The notes: a model not told the origin generated them from the sequence alone. A DNA stretch of 64,000 nt from Levilactobacillus suantsaii (GCF_004115745.1 NZ_QXIL01000001.1:1-64000); one strand, 5' to 3'. Shown: positions 31,970-41,045, numbered from the stretch's first letter. Numbers and translations are program-made.

Positions 31970-32179
31970 CATGACCCCCACTTCTTTGTAAATGCCTACA
32001 TATCAGTGATTGCAATGGTTTTAACGCTTAGTAAATAATGATTGGCTTACCATTTGGTTTGCTTTACAAAAAAGCACCGTTTCCGGTGGCTTCATACTTG
32101 CGCGGAGTAGTGACTGTTAACCATATTGGTTAGCAGTTTTTAATTTATTCTACCTATGCTTCTAACAAATCATGTGTTA

Positions 32180-32500
32180 TTCTGACGTAAATACAAGAAT
32201 GGTCAGGAACCCATAACTATGCTAGTACAAGGGCAAAACGAATTGCAAAATTTACGGTTGAACAACTTGCCAGTTTAATACCAGGAAGCGGAATAAAGGC
32301 TGCCGTCGGTATATTATGATGTTTCTGAACTATTAAAAACACAACGAGCAGATATTTTTCCAACCTACAACATTCGTTTAATTTCGGCAACGGCGCCTCG
32401 TGGAAATCGTGCAATAATTGGACAAGAGTCCATAGTTAAGTATTACTCTAACAGCAAACGCACCAAACTAATTAAAATCATCCATCATACTTCTTGGGTA
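32180..32500 (+). pseudogene. Degraded coding remnants, unidentified
   Basis: Short coding-like stretches alternate between frames. One frame gives AKRIAKFTVEQLASLIPG ending at TGA near 32318. Another gives DVSELLKTQRADIFPTYNIR and ATAPRGNRAIIGQESIVKYY. No start and continuous frame exists, and I do not recognise the family. It may be one gene with frameshifts. Confidence 0.35.
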
Positions 32501-32520
32501 GGATCGAAGGGATCAATTCT

Positions 32521-32691
32521 ATGAGGTTTGAAAATATATTTTCTTTGTGTTTTTTTGGCTTTCTCATTATTCTTTATGCATTTAATACACCAAAATGGAT
32601 CATGATTACTTATTTGGTTGTTGGAATAATTATCTTTTGTTTTTTTACGATCCGTGATCACAAAAAAAGAGAGAATAACATAAAAAAGTGA
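32521..32691 (+). CDS. Small two-helix membrane protein, intact copy
   Basis: 56 residues from ATG 32521 (MRFENIFSLCFFGFLII). There are two hydrophobic helices, about residues 6-21 and 29-47, and a charged tail IRDHKKRENNIKK, giving a positive cytoplasmic end. A start at 32494 is possible but has no better site. Two decayed copies lie in tandem (31753-31902 and about 32727-32847). Small two-helix proteins of this kind include bacteriocin immunity and toxin-like peptides, but nothing here proves such a role. AT-rich compared with its neighbours, suggesting a different origin. Confidence 0.5.
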   Translation: MRFENIFSLCFFGFLIILYAFNTPKWIMITYLVVGIIIFCFFTIRDHKKRENNIKK

Positions 32692-32728
32692 ATCCCAGGA
32701 TTGGATTTATTCCAATTTTGGGGGTTCA
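32688..32728 (+). terminator. Hairpin at the end of the small membrane gene
   Basis: GTGAATCCC and GGGGTTCAC with an inner GATTGGA/TTCCAAT pairing. It overlaps the stop codon. Confidence 0.5.
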
Positions 32729-32847
32729 CTTCACTTTTCCCTGCTTACCAGTCTTTTTGGTCCTTCCAAGTGGATTATGATTCCTGATTGGGTGCTTGCC
32801 ATCATTACCTCTAAGTTGCTTTGGCATTCGTAATCACCAAAACCGCA
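32727..32847 (+). pseudogene. Small membrane-protein gene, copy C, heavily decayed
   Basis: The DNA aligns with the intact gene (GTGGATTATGATTCC, then GGCATTCGTAATCACCAAAA) but frameshifts and stops interrupt every frame. It shares its downstream terminator with the tRNA-Gln flank. Confidence 0.5.
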
Positions 32848-32919
32848 ATTGACATAAAAAAAGCCCGGGCAAAATACCCAGGCTTTCACTAACGTTTCTT
32901 ATTGATTGGGTATACTGGG
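32740..32919. repeat. Direct repeat, copy B
   Basis: Partner of 31791-31969. It runs from the decayed small gene through a terminator into the 3' end of the intact tRNA-Gln. Confidence 0.8.
32857..32887 (-). terminator. Terminator of tRNA-Gln
   Basis: On the minus strand AAAGCCTGGGTA and TGCCCGGGCTTT pair and are followed by TTTTT, 19 bases past the tRNA. Confidence 0.75.
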
Positions 32920-32977
32920 ATCGAACCAGTAAATTACGGATTCAGAGTCCGGTGCCTTACCATTTGGCGAATACCCA
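32906..32977 (-). tRNA. tRNA-Gln (anticodon CTG)
   Basis: A complete 72-base cloverleaf on the minus strand: acceptor TGGGTAT/ATACCCA, D-arm GCC..GGC, anticodon loop CTCTGAA, T-arm ACTGG-TTCGATC-CCAGT, discriminator A, no encoded CCA. The anticodon stem has one C-T mismatch at its first pair. It reads CAG codons, complementing a TTG-anticodon tRNA expected elsewhere. It is charged through the GatCAB route encoded in this window if GlnRS is absent. Confidence 0.88.
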
Positions 32978-33011
32978 AAAATACGTGGTGTTGTCGCGAA
33001 ACAACTATTTA

Positions 33012-33040
33012 ATAGTACCGTGTTTGCGAATTAGTGTCAA
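33012..33040 (-). promoter_or_regulatory. tRNA-Gln promoter
   Basis: TTGACA (33035-33040) and TACTAT (33012-33017), spacer 17, on the minus strand, 35 bases before the tRNA. Confidence 0.8.
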
Positions 33041-33128
33041 CCGATTTTTGAAAAAATATTCACGCTGTTCGATATTATTAACTCCTAAAAGTCTCGCCCA
33101 ATTCCAGATTTTGGGTCAATAGAAACGC

Positions 33129-33168
33129 AAAGGGGCCGGCAAAATCGCACGATTTTACCGGCCCCTTT
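33129..33168 (-). terminator. Terminator of the xyloside operon
   Basis: Arms AAAGGGGCCGG and CCGGCCCCTTT with inner AAAATCG/CGATTTT, 27 bases after the alpha-xylosidase stop. Confidence 0.8.
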
Positions 33169-33194
33169 GTTAGATTTAAATGGTTAACTTCTCG

Positions 33195-35246
33195 CTATTG
33201 CAGGACTTTGAAAGTGGCCAGCAACGACTTGTCCGCCGTTGCCTTCACAAAGACCGGAATCTGATTTAACGGCGTCTTCACCGTTAAAGTCGTACCACCT
33301 GGCGTCGTTTCCCCAGAATAGACGTTAATCCAGTCACTCCCTTGCGGCAAGTAAACCTCTCGTTGGTGTTCATCTTGGTACAGGATAGGCGCAACTAAGA
33401 GCTGGTCGCCAAACATATACTGGTCCTCAACCGACCAGGCTTGGGCATCCCCGTCGAAATCATAGAATAGCGGCCGAATGACCGGGGTCCCCTTTTCGTG
33501 CGCAGCCTGCATCTGTCGCTTAATGTACGGCTTCAGATTTTGCCGTAATTGCATATAGGACTGCATAATTTGGTAAACCTCTTCGCCGTACGCCCAAGGT
33601 TCCGTGGGGGCTCCCGTTGGCATCTTTCCCCCGCCAGTGGTGCCTAACGGCTTTTCATGGGGTTCGCGGTCCCCGTGCATCCGCATGACTGGGCAGAAGG
33701 TCGCGAATTCAAACCAACGGGTCACGAGTTGCCGGAAAGTTGGGTCGTTATCGTCACCACCCGTGAAGCCGCCAATATCGGTCGTCCACCACGGGATTCC
33801 CGCAATCCCCATGTTCAGGCCAATGCATAATTGGTTCCGTAAGGCTTGGAAGCTAGAGTCAATATCACCAGACCAAACCAGCGCCCCGTAGCGTTGACTC
33901 CCAGCCCAGGCACTCCGAACCAAGTTGATCACGTTTTTCTCGCCAGTGGCCGTCATCCCGTCAAAGACCGCCTTCGAATACCCAACTGGATATCGGTTAC
34001 CAACTTGTAAGACACTGCCGTCGTGATACCGATAATTATCGTAATCATAGACCGAGTATTCCGGTTCGGCTTCATCTAACCAGAACAAGTCCACGCCTTG
34101 GTCGTAATAATTCTTTTTCAGGAGCTTCCAGAGATACTTTTGAGCTTGCGGGTTAGTAAAATCTACGAACCCATTGTTCCCCAGGAAGTTCATCGTAATC
34201 GGAACTCCCCGTTCAGTTTGAACCAGGTAACCTTTATCACGCATCTCTTGGTAGTGTGAACTGGTCTCGTCCACCGTCGGCCATACTGAGACCATCAATT
34301 TGATGCCCATTTCGTGTAACTCATCAATCATTTGTTTTGGATTTGGCCAGTAAACGGGATCGAACTTGTACTCCCCGGACTTTGGCCAGTGGAAGAAATC
34401 GATGACGATAACACTAATTGGCAACTTCCGCCGCTTGAACTCACGGGCAGCGGCCAAGACCTCATCTTGCGATTGATAACGGAGTTTGCATTGCCAATAA
34501 CCCATGGCGTAATCCGGCATCATCGGTACCGTCCCGACAACGCTCGCGTACTGTTCCTCAATGGCGTGCGGGGTCTCGCCCGCCGTGATCCAGAAGTCCA
34601 ATTCCTTAGTTGCACGGGCGTGCCATTCTGTTAGGTTCTTCGCAAACGTGACATCTCCGATTGCCGGATTATTCCACAAAAAGCCGTAACCTTTACTAGA
34701 AATATAAAACGGAACGGTGGCCTGGGAGTTACGCAGCGCCAACTCCAATTTGGAATTTTTCAGGTTCAAAAAGTCTTGTTGGTACTGCCCCATCCCAAAG
34801 ATTTTTTCTTGGCGGTCAGATTCAAAGCGAACCTTCAACCCAAAGTCGCCGCCCGGATTACCCTTAAATTCATGCCAATCCAGGTCCAACGCACTGTTGA
34901 AATGCGCCATCTTAAGGGCGTCTTTCCCCGGATTCATTTCGTTCACCCGGGTACGCTGATAGCCTTGCAACAACTGCTTATCTTGTTGATTATAAAAAGC
35001 CAAATTTCCATAAACGTCCAAGCGGGCCGTAATCTGACCATTCGTAATCTGCCCCGACTGGCCTTTTTCATCGACCTGAGGCGTCACTGACGCTGCTTTA
35101 ACGGGCATCGTTAACGCATTTTTCCGGCCCGTAAATTCGGGATAACGCGTACTTCGAACCCGAAAACTATTCGTACCCCACGGCCGAATTTCCATGGTCT
35201 CGCCATCAGACTGTTGGTATAAGTAACCATCTTTTTGATAAATCAT
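33195..35246 (-). CDS. xylQ: Alpha-xylosidase, glycoside hydrolase family 31
   Basis: 683 residues, cytoplasmic (no signal). It releases alpha-linked xylose from isoprimeverose-like oligosaccharides. The GH31 nucleophile Asp is in LFWLDEAEPEYS and the acid/base Asp in WSGDIDSSF. The C-terminal beta domain starts near IRPLFYDFDGDAQAW. The layout resembles the xylPQ locus of Lactobacillus pentosus and E. coli yicI. It is co-transcribed with the GPH symporter, 18 bases away, which should import the substrate. The start at ATG 35246 follows GGAGG. Confidence 0.88.
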   Translation of the reverse strand: MIYQKDGYLYQQSDGETMEIRPWGTNSFRVRSTRYPEFTGRKNALTMPVKAASVTPQVDEKGQSGQITNGQITARLDVYGNLAFYNQQDKQLLQGYQRTRVNEMNPGKDALKMAHFNSALDLDWHEFKGNPGGDFGLKVRFESDRQEKIFGMGQYQQDFLNLKNSKLELALRNSQATVPFYISSKGYGFLWNNPAIGDVTFAKNLTEWHARATKELDFWITAGETPHAIEEQYASVVGTVPMMPDYAMGYWQCKLRYQSQDEVLAAAREFKRRKLPISVIVIDFFHWPKSGEYKFDPVYWPNPKQMIDELHEMGIKLMVSVWPTVDETSSHYQEMRDKGYLVQTERGVPITMNFLGNNGFVDFTNPQAQKYLWKLLKKNYYDQGVDLFWLDEAEPEYSVYDYDNYRYHDGSVLQVGNRYPVGYSKAVFDGMTATGEKNVINLVRSAWAGSQRYGALVWSGDIDSSFQALRNQLCIGLNMGIAGIPWWTTDIGGFTGGDDNDPTFRQLVTRWFEFATFCPVMRMHGDREPHEKPLGTTGGGKMPTGAPTEPWAYGEEVYQIMQSYMQLRQNLKPYIKRQMQAAHEKGTPVIRPLFYDFDGDAQAWSVEDQYMFGDQLLVAPILYQDEHQREVYLPQGSDWINVYSGETTPGGTTLTVKTPLNQIPVFVKATADKSLLATFKVLQ

Positions 35247-35264
35247 CAGCTAATTCCTCCTAAA

Positions 35265-36635
35265 TTAAGATTTTGCAGCCGAATTTTGCTCATGAATCGT
35301 GTTGAGCTTAGCCGTAATATCGTCCTGCATCCGTTCATAACGCCCATAAAAGATCAGGGGAATGATGGCAATGGCGAACACCAGAATCGTGAGCCCGTTA
35401 AAGGATAACGAGATTCCTAGTAAACTGTGGGCACTCTGTTGCTGATTCGCGACGTACCCAAACAGTCCCATCAGCCAAGCTGGTAAGGCACCCCCGATTC
35501 CACTGCCAATCTTGATGCAGAATGAACTGCCAATCGCAGTCAATAGTCCCGCAGCGTTGATGCCGGACTTGTATTCCCCGTAATCAACGGCCGAGCCTAA
35601 CAGCGCAAATGGGAGCGAAACCGCAATTCCACTACCCAAGTTGCCAACAACCCAACCGGCAATCAAGATTGCCAACGAGTGGCCACCAGACCAGATGATA
35701 CCTTGACCAATGATGGCCAGGATTAAGCCGGAAATCCAAATGGCTTGTTGGGAAAACTTTTTGCTGAGAACTGGGACCAACAAAACTGCCACGACCTGAA
35801 CGAACGAAATTCCGTTGACCAGGGGAACTAAGTTTTTATTCCCAAAGTTATAGGTCAAGTAGTAAACAATCGTCGAAGACCGCACCGTCAAGGCGACCCA
35901 GAAGACTAAATTACTGATTACAATGATAATCCACGGCCAGTTTCCTTTGATGGCCTTGACACTCTTCTTTAAGGAGACTTTGGTTTGGACGGGTTTGACC
36001 CGTTCCTTGATATTCAGAAAAGCCATAATGGTCAGGACCCAGAACAAGGTCGCAAAAATCGCCATGGTCCACCGAAACCCGATGACATCGTTGCCGCCAC
36101 CTAACAAGGCCACTAGAGGTAAAGTCAACACGTTAGTGGCCAAAACCCCTAAGTTCGACCCAGCCATCCGAATCGAATTCAATGTAATTCGTTCCTGAGA
36201 ATCCGGCGTCAATAATGGCAGAACCGTGGTTAATGGCGTATTGATTCCCGTATAAGAAATCCCCGTGATAATATAAGTAATCGCACAGTACATAATCCGT
36301 TGATGCATCGGGATTTGGGGCGCCCAGAACGTCAAAACGCCCATTACGGCGAAAGGTGTCGCCATCCACAAGAAGTACGGCCGCGCCTTTCCGAAGCGAG
36401 TGTGCGTCACATCAATGATGGCGCCCCAAATCGGCGCATCGATTCCATCAAAGACCCGCGCAATTAACAAGATGACCCCCGCAGTCGCCACCGGAATGCC
36501 AGCAACGTCCGTAAAGAAGTACAATAAATACGCGGTAATCACGTTAAAAATCAACTGGCCTGAAAAATCTAGTGATGCATAGCTAAATCGCTCTCGCCAA
36601 CTTAGTTTCATCGTTATTGCCTTAACTTTGCTCAA
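35265..36635 (-). CDS. xylP: GPH-family sugar:cation symporter (xyloside/isoprimeverose type)
   Basis: About 456 residues with twelve membrane helices. It belongs to the glycoside-pentoside-hexuronide family, starting MKLSWRERFSYASLDFSGQL and with GKARPYFLWMATPF after helix 2. It should import the xyloside cleaved by the adjacent alpha-xylosidase with a cation. Two starts are possible: TTG 36635 with AGGTGG at good spacing, or ATG 36611 with a weak AAGG. I prefer the TTG because of its site. Homologues often begin at MKLSW, so the shorter form cannot be excluded. Two palindromes lie upstream. Confidence 0.82.
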   Translation of the reverse strand: MSKVKAITMKLSWRERFSYASLDFSGQLIFNVITAYLLYFFTDVAGIPVATAGVILLIARVFDGIDAPIWGAIIDVTHTRFGKARPYFLWMATPFAVMGVLTFWAPQIPMHQRIMYCAITYIITGISYTGINTPLTTVLPLLTPDSQERITLNSIRMAGSNLGVLATNVLTLPLVALLGGGNDVIGFRWTMAIFATLFWVLTIMAFLNIKERVKPVQTKVSLKKSVKAIKGNWPWIIIVISNLVFWVALTVRSSTIVYYLTYNFGNKNLVPLVNGISFVQVVAVLLVPVLSKKFSQQAIWISGLILAIIGQGIIWSGGHSLAILIAGWVVGNLGSGIAVSLPFALLGSAVDYGEYKSGINAAGLLTAIGSSFCIKIGSGIGGALPAWLMGLFGYVANQQQSAHSLLGISLSFNGLTILVFAIAIIPLIFYGRYERMQDDITAKLNTIHEQNSAAKS

Positions 36636-36679
36636 TGTTATCCACCTCACTGCTTCATCAAAAGCAAAACAAGTTGTCG

Positions 36680-36711
36680 TGATTAATCACAGGTATTGGT
36701 AAGCGCTTACG
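36680..36711. promoter_or_regulatory. Two palindromes between xylP and its divergent regulator
   Basis: GTGATTAATCAC (36680-36691) and GTAAGCGCTTAC (36700-36711) are perfect 12-base palindromes, 8 bases apart. The second resembles a cre core (TGAAAGCGCTTTCA). They lie upstream of both divergent promoters, consistent with control by CcpA and the AraC protein. Confidence 0.55.
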
Positions 36712-36719
36712 GTTATTAT

Positions 36720-36748
36720 TGTAAAAGGTATTTTCTTTAAATATAATG
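36720..36748 (+). promoter_or_regulatory. Promoter of the AraC-family gene
   Basis: TTGTAA (36720-36725) and TATAAT (36743-36748), spacer 17. Confidence 0.65.
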
Positions 36749-36805
36749 GAGTAAATAACAGAAAAAGTGAACAAAGCAAACTTCTGTCGTAAGGAGAGAT
36801 TCTTA

Positions 36806-37738
36806 ATGCAACCAGATATCATCTCGTTTGATCTCCGTCAGTTACCTTTCTTTTACGTTTGTGGCACCTTCGAAGCCACCAGTCCTTGGCACCATAAACA
36901 CATGTATCAACCCGGAAATTGGGAAATTATTTTTCTAATCAAGGGCACCATTTATTGCCGGCTTGAAGAGACGCCCTACACCATCCACGCGGGGGAATAC
37001 TTCCTTGTCCCCCCATTTACGAACTTCTACGGGACTAAAGCGTCCCCCATCGGAACGCAGTATTTATGGTTTCACTTCTTCCCGCAAGGTAACGTCACCA
37101 TCAACGACCCCCAGGCTGACAAAAGCTACACCACGGCGTCCATCCCCCGGCAGGCTTCCTTTTTGCACATCAACCACGTCCTCACGATGGCCTATCAAAT
37201 TTTAGACTTGAACAAACTTTTCAAGGGCTACATTTTGGATATTTCAATTTCAGAATTACTGTTCCTGGTCGCTCAAGATTATTGTGACCACCTGCACCAT
37301 AAAAACTTTCCTCAAAGCGAACGCAGTGTCAACAGTGTAAAATCGTGGATCAACGCGCACTTAAACGAGATTGAAACGTCAAAACAAATCGCCGACGAGT
37401 TCAACTTCAACGTGATTTATTTGAACCGTCTCTTTAAACGCTATTTTCATCAATCATTTTACCAATACGTCATCGGCCAAAAAATCGAACGGGCCAAGCA
37501 GCTCCTGATTTCGACTGACGCCCCTGTCTACGATATTGCGGGGGAAGCCTACTTCAACGATCCCAAAAACTTCACCCGCACGTTTAAAAAACGCACGGGT
37601 ATCACCCCGAGTCGCTACCGCAAGACCTTCAGCCGGAAAAATATCCGGACTCCCAGTTACGACCCCGTCATGCCCGTTTCCGACCGAATCATGGACCAAC
37701 TCCTAAAGACGGGCCACCATCCCTCTAAGACTCCCTAA
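36806..37738 (+). CDS. AraC/XylS-family regulator of the xyloside locus
   Basis: 310 residues from ATG 36806 after AAGGAG. The N-terminal cupin domain (about 30-110) has ETPYTIHAGEYFLVPP, a sugar-sensing fold. The two helix-turn-helix motifs are in IETSKQIADEFNFNVIYLNR near 210 and APVYDIAGEAYFNDPKNFTR near 258, followed by KKRTGITPSRYRK. It is divergent from xylPQ and probably activates it with a xyloside or xylose. Lactobacillus pentosus uses a ROK-type XylR instead, so this control circuit differs. Confidence 0.85.
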   Translation: MQPDIISFDLRQLPFFYVCGTFEATSPWHHKHMYQPGNWEIIFLIKGTIYCRLEETPYTIHAGEYFLVPPFTNFYGTKASPIGTQYLWFHFFPQGNVTINDPQADKSYTTASIPRQASFLHINHVLTMAYQILDLNKLFKGYILDISISELLFLVAQDYCDHLHHKNFPQSERSVNSVKSWINAHLNEIETSKQIADEFNFNVIYLNRLFKRYFHQSFYQYVIGQKIERAKQLLISTDAPVYDIAGEAYFNDPKNFTRTFKKRTGITPSRYRKTFSRKNIRTPSYDPVMPVSDRIMDQLLKTGHHPSKTP

Positions 37739-37984
37739 CCTTACTCCGTGATTAATGGCAGGTTATGATTAAGGAATATTCATAAAAGGTATATCACGTG
37801 AGACGTTGAAGTTGACGGTTTTCGCTGTAATTTTTAACTGATATCCTACGCTTCCCAGTTAAACCATCCGTAGCACAACTTCCTTGTCAAATAACTATCA
37901 TGACCCAATGGTGGAATTTTTATACAATTAGTGTTGACAAGAAACCCCAATAAGTGTAAATTTAATATTGCTAGTTACCGTTAT
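37739..37984. other. Intergenic region before tRNA-Glu
   Basis: AT-rich. No gene or clear hairpin is seen apart from the tRNA promoter at 37934-37962. Confidence 0.5.
37934..37962 (+). promoter_or_regulatory. tRNA-Glu promoter
   Basis: TTGACA and TAAATT, spacer 17, 22 bases before the tRNA. Confidence 0.75.
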
Positions 37985-38058
37985 TGCCCATTGGTCAAAC
38001 TGGTTTAAGACGTCGCCCTCTCAAGGCGGAGCTACGGGTTCGAGCCCCGTATGGGCTA
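37985..38058 (+). tRNA. tRNA-Glu (anticodon CTC)
   Basis: A 74-base cloverleaf with anticodon loop CTCTCAA in a TCGCC/GGCGG stem, D-arm GTC..GAC and T-arm ACGGG-TTCGAGC-CCCGT. The acceptor TGCCCAT/ATGGGCT leaves an unpaired T-T at positions 1-72. The anticodon CTC reads GAG and would supplement the TTC species. A single-gene unit with promoter and terminator. Confidence 0.82.
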
Positions 38059-38065
38059 TCAGATA

Positions 38066-38106
38066 GGCGCTAAACGTTGTCAATTCAACGTTTAGCGCCT
38101 TTTTTG
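38066..38106 (+). terminator. Terminator of tRNA-Glu
   Basis: Arms GGCGCTAAACGTTG and CAACGTTTAGCGCC followed by TTTTTT. Confidence 0.92.
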
Positions 38107-38151
38107 TCTCTTCATCTTCCGATATGCTGACCGTTGCTAAAACCACCAAAA

Positions 38152-38181
38152 ATGGTAACCGGCTGGGTCGCCGATTACCAT
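38152..38181 (-). terminator. Terminator of the adhesin gene
   Basis: ATGGTAA and TTACCAT with inner GGC/GCC, T-run on the minus strand. Confidence 0.65.
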
Positions 38182-38205
38182 GATTAAACGTAGGTTATTC
38201 TCTTT

Positions 38206-40661
38206 TTAATCTTGCCGGCGCCACCAAAGTAACCCGACAAGCACTAAACTTAAGCCGCCACTAATTACGGCCCACGGCGCTGTCCGTTCGTTAGCTTGCG
38301 GCAGCTGGGCGTCCTGTTTCGCCGCTCGTTGGGTCGTAGCGGCTGCCCCACCTGTTGAGGTAAACGGCTGACGCCCCGTGATGGGGGTCCCCACCGCGTT
38401 TTTAGTGCTGGCGGCATCATGATCTGCCGTAAAGGCCGTTAAGCCCGCACCTTGACCACCGGCCGACTCTAAGATTTGTTGCGGCGTCACTGCCGGTCCC
38501 ACGCCAGTTGGACCAGTCACCTGGTCGGGGTCCTTGCCCGTCTCCGGTGGGGTCGTCGGTGGCGTCACACTACTTCCTTCGTCGCTAGCGCGATACGTGA
38601 CCGTCGTGGTGTAGTTTCCACTGGTTGGCGTCACCCCGGTGATGGCAGCGACCACCAATTGATCCGCGGTATATCCCGCCAGAACAGGCGAGGTTTTAGC
38701 TGGAAAACTGGTCTCGCCGGCTGCGGCGAACCAGTTGCCCCAAGTCGTCGTGCCCGTGACCAAATCGCGTTGTCCGTTCCGGGTAAACGTGAGTTGGGTC
38801 TGGTAGTCTGGTGCCGCCGTGGTCCCATCCGCATACCGGTAATGAATAGTCTGGGTGACCTGCTTACTGTCGCTCAACGTAGTCATCCCGTGTTTCAACC
38901 ACACAGTAAACGCCTGGTCCGCCTTACTAAAGGTCGCTCCTGCACTGGGATAATCATCGCTCACCAGTTCATAGCCTTGCGCTAGATACGCTTGAATCGC
39001 CGTTTGAGTGCGGTAGTCGCTGGTTTCTCCCACGCTACCACTCAGCGTCTCCGTCTCTAAAATCTTGTCCGTCGTGTCGTCACGGTAGGTTACCGTGACT
39101 TGGCCCTCGGCGGCTTTGACCGGTTGATAGACCAAAGTCCCGGCCGCTAACCACAAGCTGTCTAATGGCTGGCCATTTACGCCCGTATCGTATTTAAATC
39201 GACCAGTATCTCCATAGCTAAATTGGCCATACTTAATCTGACCATCGATAACTTTGGGATTCACTAATTTATAAGTGACGAGTTGGGTCGGATCGTCCGG
39301 AATAATGGGTTCCGCCACGGTCAATACGCCGTTTTCACTCCCGTCATCCTGGTAGTAGCGAACCCGGTACTGGAACGATTCGCCTAGAATTCCCGTGATT
39401 GGCGACGGCACTTCAATCGTACTTCCCGGCTCAAAGGCTATTGGTGTTTTTACCTGTTGATACTGGTTAAAGCCACTAACCTGTCCCGAGTTGGTCATCG
39501 ATTGTAACCCGCCTACCGGTGAGAAATCCGTAATGTTGTTCCCCGCAAACCCAATCATGTGGGTATTGGGGAAGTCGTTACTCAAGACCCCGAGGACGAA
39601 CGGTGCTAACCGAGCGAACTGTTCATTGGTCATCCCGGTAAAATTCGGAGTATCCGATTTAGGACTGGAAAATTCGGCGTTCTGGATGCCGTCTAATTTC
39701 ACCTGGGTAATTTTGTCTAACTGGGTCAAACTAACGGCGCCCCAGTAATAACTGTAAAGGTTCAACTCTTCCAAACTGAGATCCCGTAACGGTGCGAAGT
39801 CAATCTGTGCCATATCGGCTTGGGTCGACCCTAAATAAAGGGTCACCTTAACTGCCACATTGCTGGGTAAATCTTTTAAGATATCCAGCCCCGCTAGACT
39901 GTTCACGACCGTATCGTCCTTAGCCTTGAGCGTCAAGTAATTCTGAAAACTCGACTTTTTGTAATTTTGAATAAACGTTTTAGTTAAAGGTTCATCATCT
40001 TCCAGCCCCATCGCTTGGCGAACCAGTTGGCGCAACGTCGAATCCGTCAATTGGTCGCTCAGATCTGCTTCGGTATCGTCGGCCGTCGTGGTCGCGGCTT
40101 TGGTCCCGGCCTGTTTAGCCGCTGCGGCTGACGTTGACGTAGCGATTGCTGTGGATTGCTTCGCCGCCGCTGACGGGGACGTTACCGTTTTCGTCTTAGT
40201 AAGCGTTAACATTTCAGTGCTAACCGTGGCCTTTTTTGAGCAGCAACGGTTACTTTTTCGTCAGCGTCGCGATGGTTTGCAGTCGTTAGTGTCACTGGCT
40301 TGGCGTTACTAGCTGCGACCAGTTCCTCATCAGCCGTAGTCGAACTAGTCGGTTCTCCCCCCGTGGCCGCGGTATTAGTTGCTGTCTTAGCCTCAGTCGC
40401 TTCTGGAACTGTAGTGGCTTGGTCGGTAACTGAACCAGTCACCGTTTTTCCCGTTAACGTGACCTGAGTGTCATTTGTGGCAGCGGTCGTCGCCGTTGGG
40501 GCGGCCGATTCCGTAGAGGTGCTTGGCGTGGTATCCGCCTGCACAGTGGTCGTTCCCCAGGTCACCATCCCGACTAGAACTAAAGTGGTGACGCTGGACG
40601 TCCACCACCAATTGGGAGTTAAAGACAAGGTGCTTGGCGTAGGTTGTTTATGGCGTGTCAT
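38206..40661 (-). pseudogene. LPxTG surface adhesin with LRR and MucBP domains, frameshifted
   Basis: Two minus-strand frames make one protein of about 818 residues. From ATG 40661 (MTRHKQPTPSTLSL, after GGAGGAG) there is a signal peptide with a hydrophobic core and a Thr/Ser/Ala-rich stretch. This frame then stops at 40206. The second frame contains a leucine-rich repeat-like section (LDILKDLPSNVAV, then LSLEELNLYSYYW), a MucBP domain starting VTVTYRDDTTDKILETETL, a Mub B2-like repeat, and the sortase motif LPQANE with a hydrophobic anchor and WWRRQD tail. The frames join at six A residues (TTTTTT on plus, 40232-40237). One extra A would restore AAQKKATVSTEML. It should be a wall-anchored mucus or plant-surface adhesin when in frame. 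Confidence 0.75.
40232..40237. repeat. Homopolymer tract at the adhesin frameshift
   Basis: Six T on the plus strand (six A in the coding strand). Changing the tract to seven rejoins the signal-peptide and body frames. Confidence 0.7.
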
Positions 40662-40797
40662 GGTATTCTCCTCCGTTGCATTTTCCATGTGAGTGGGTTA
40701 AATCTGCCGCGTAACGCGAGCCAACGGCTACTCCACCGTCAATTCAGCGGGCCAGTCGTGTCTCAGCTAAATTCTCCGCCCTCACATCCGATTATAC

Positions 40798-40826
40798 ATT
40801 ATAATTAATATATTGGCCATTTTCAA
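40798..40826 (-). promoter_or_regulatory. Adhesin promoter
   Basis: TTGAAA (40821-40826) and TATAAT (40798-40803) with a 17-base spacer on the minus strand, 137 bases before the start codon. The long leader is GC-rich, without an identified riboswitch. Confidence 0.7.
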
Positions 40827-41045
40827 CAAGTTTTACAAACCGAGGCGTTAATTAGTTTATCAAAAATATTAACTAACTTTTCCTTAATATATGGGAAACA
40901 TAGCCTTTTTTCACCAGTTAGCCTTGTCCCGTTTCCTAACAGAGGTTTTGGGCGTCTCACTATGGCCTTTGACCAGTTTATATTTTCTGGGCAACGTCAT
41001 TTAATTATCCCCAAAGCTTCAATCCACCACGCTGCCAGCACAAAA
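40827..41045. other. Intergenic region between adhesin and pgi
   Basis: AT-rich sequence upstream of the adhesin promoter, with no gene seen. Confidence 0.5.

Noticed and set aside
32217-32414. Minus-strand 65-codon frame
   Set aside because: No start site or motif; it lies over what looks like decayed plus-strand coding.
31031-33194. Prophage or defence island in the 2-kb low-gene zone
   Set aside because: No integrase, helicase, nuclease or phage structural motif; only remnants, repeats and a tRNA are visible.
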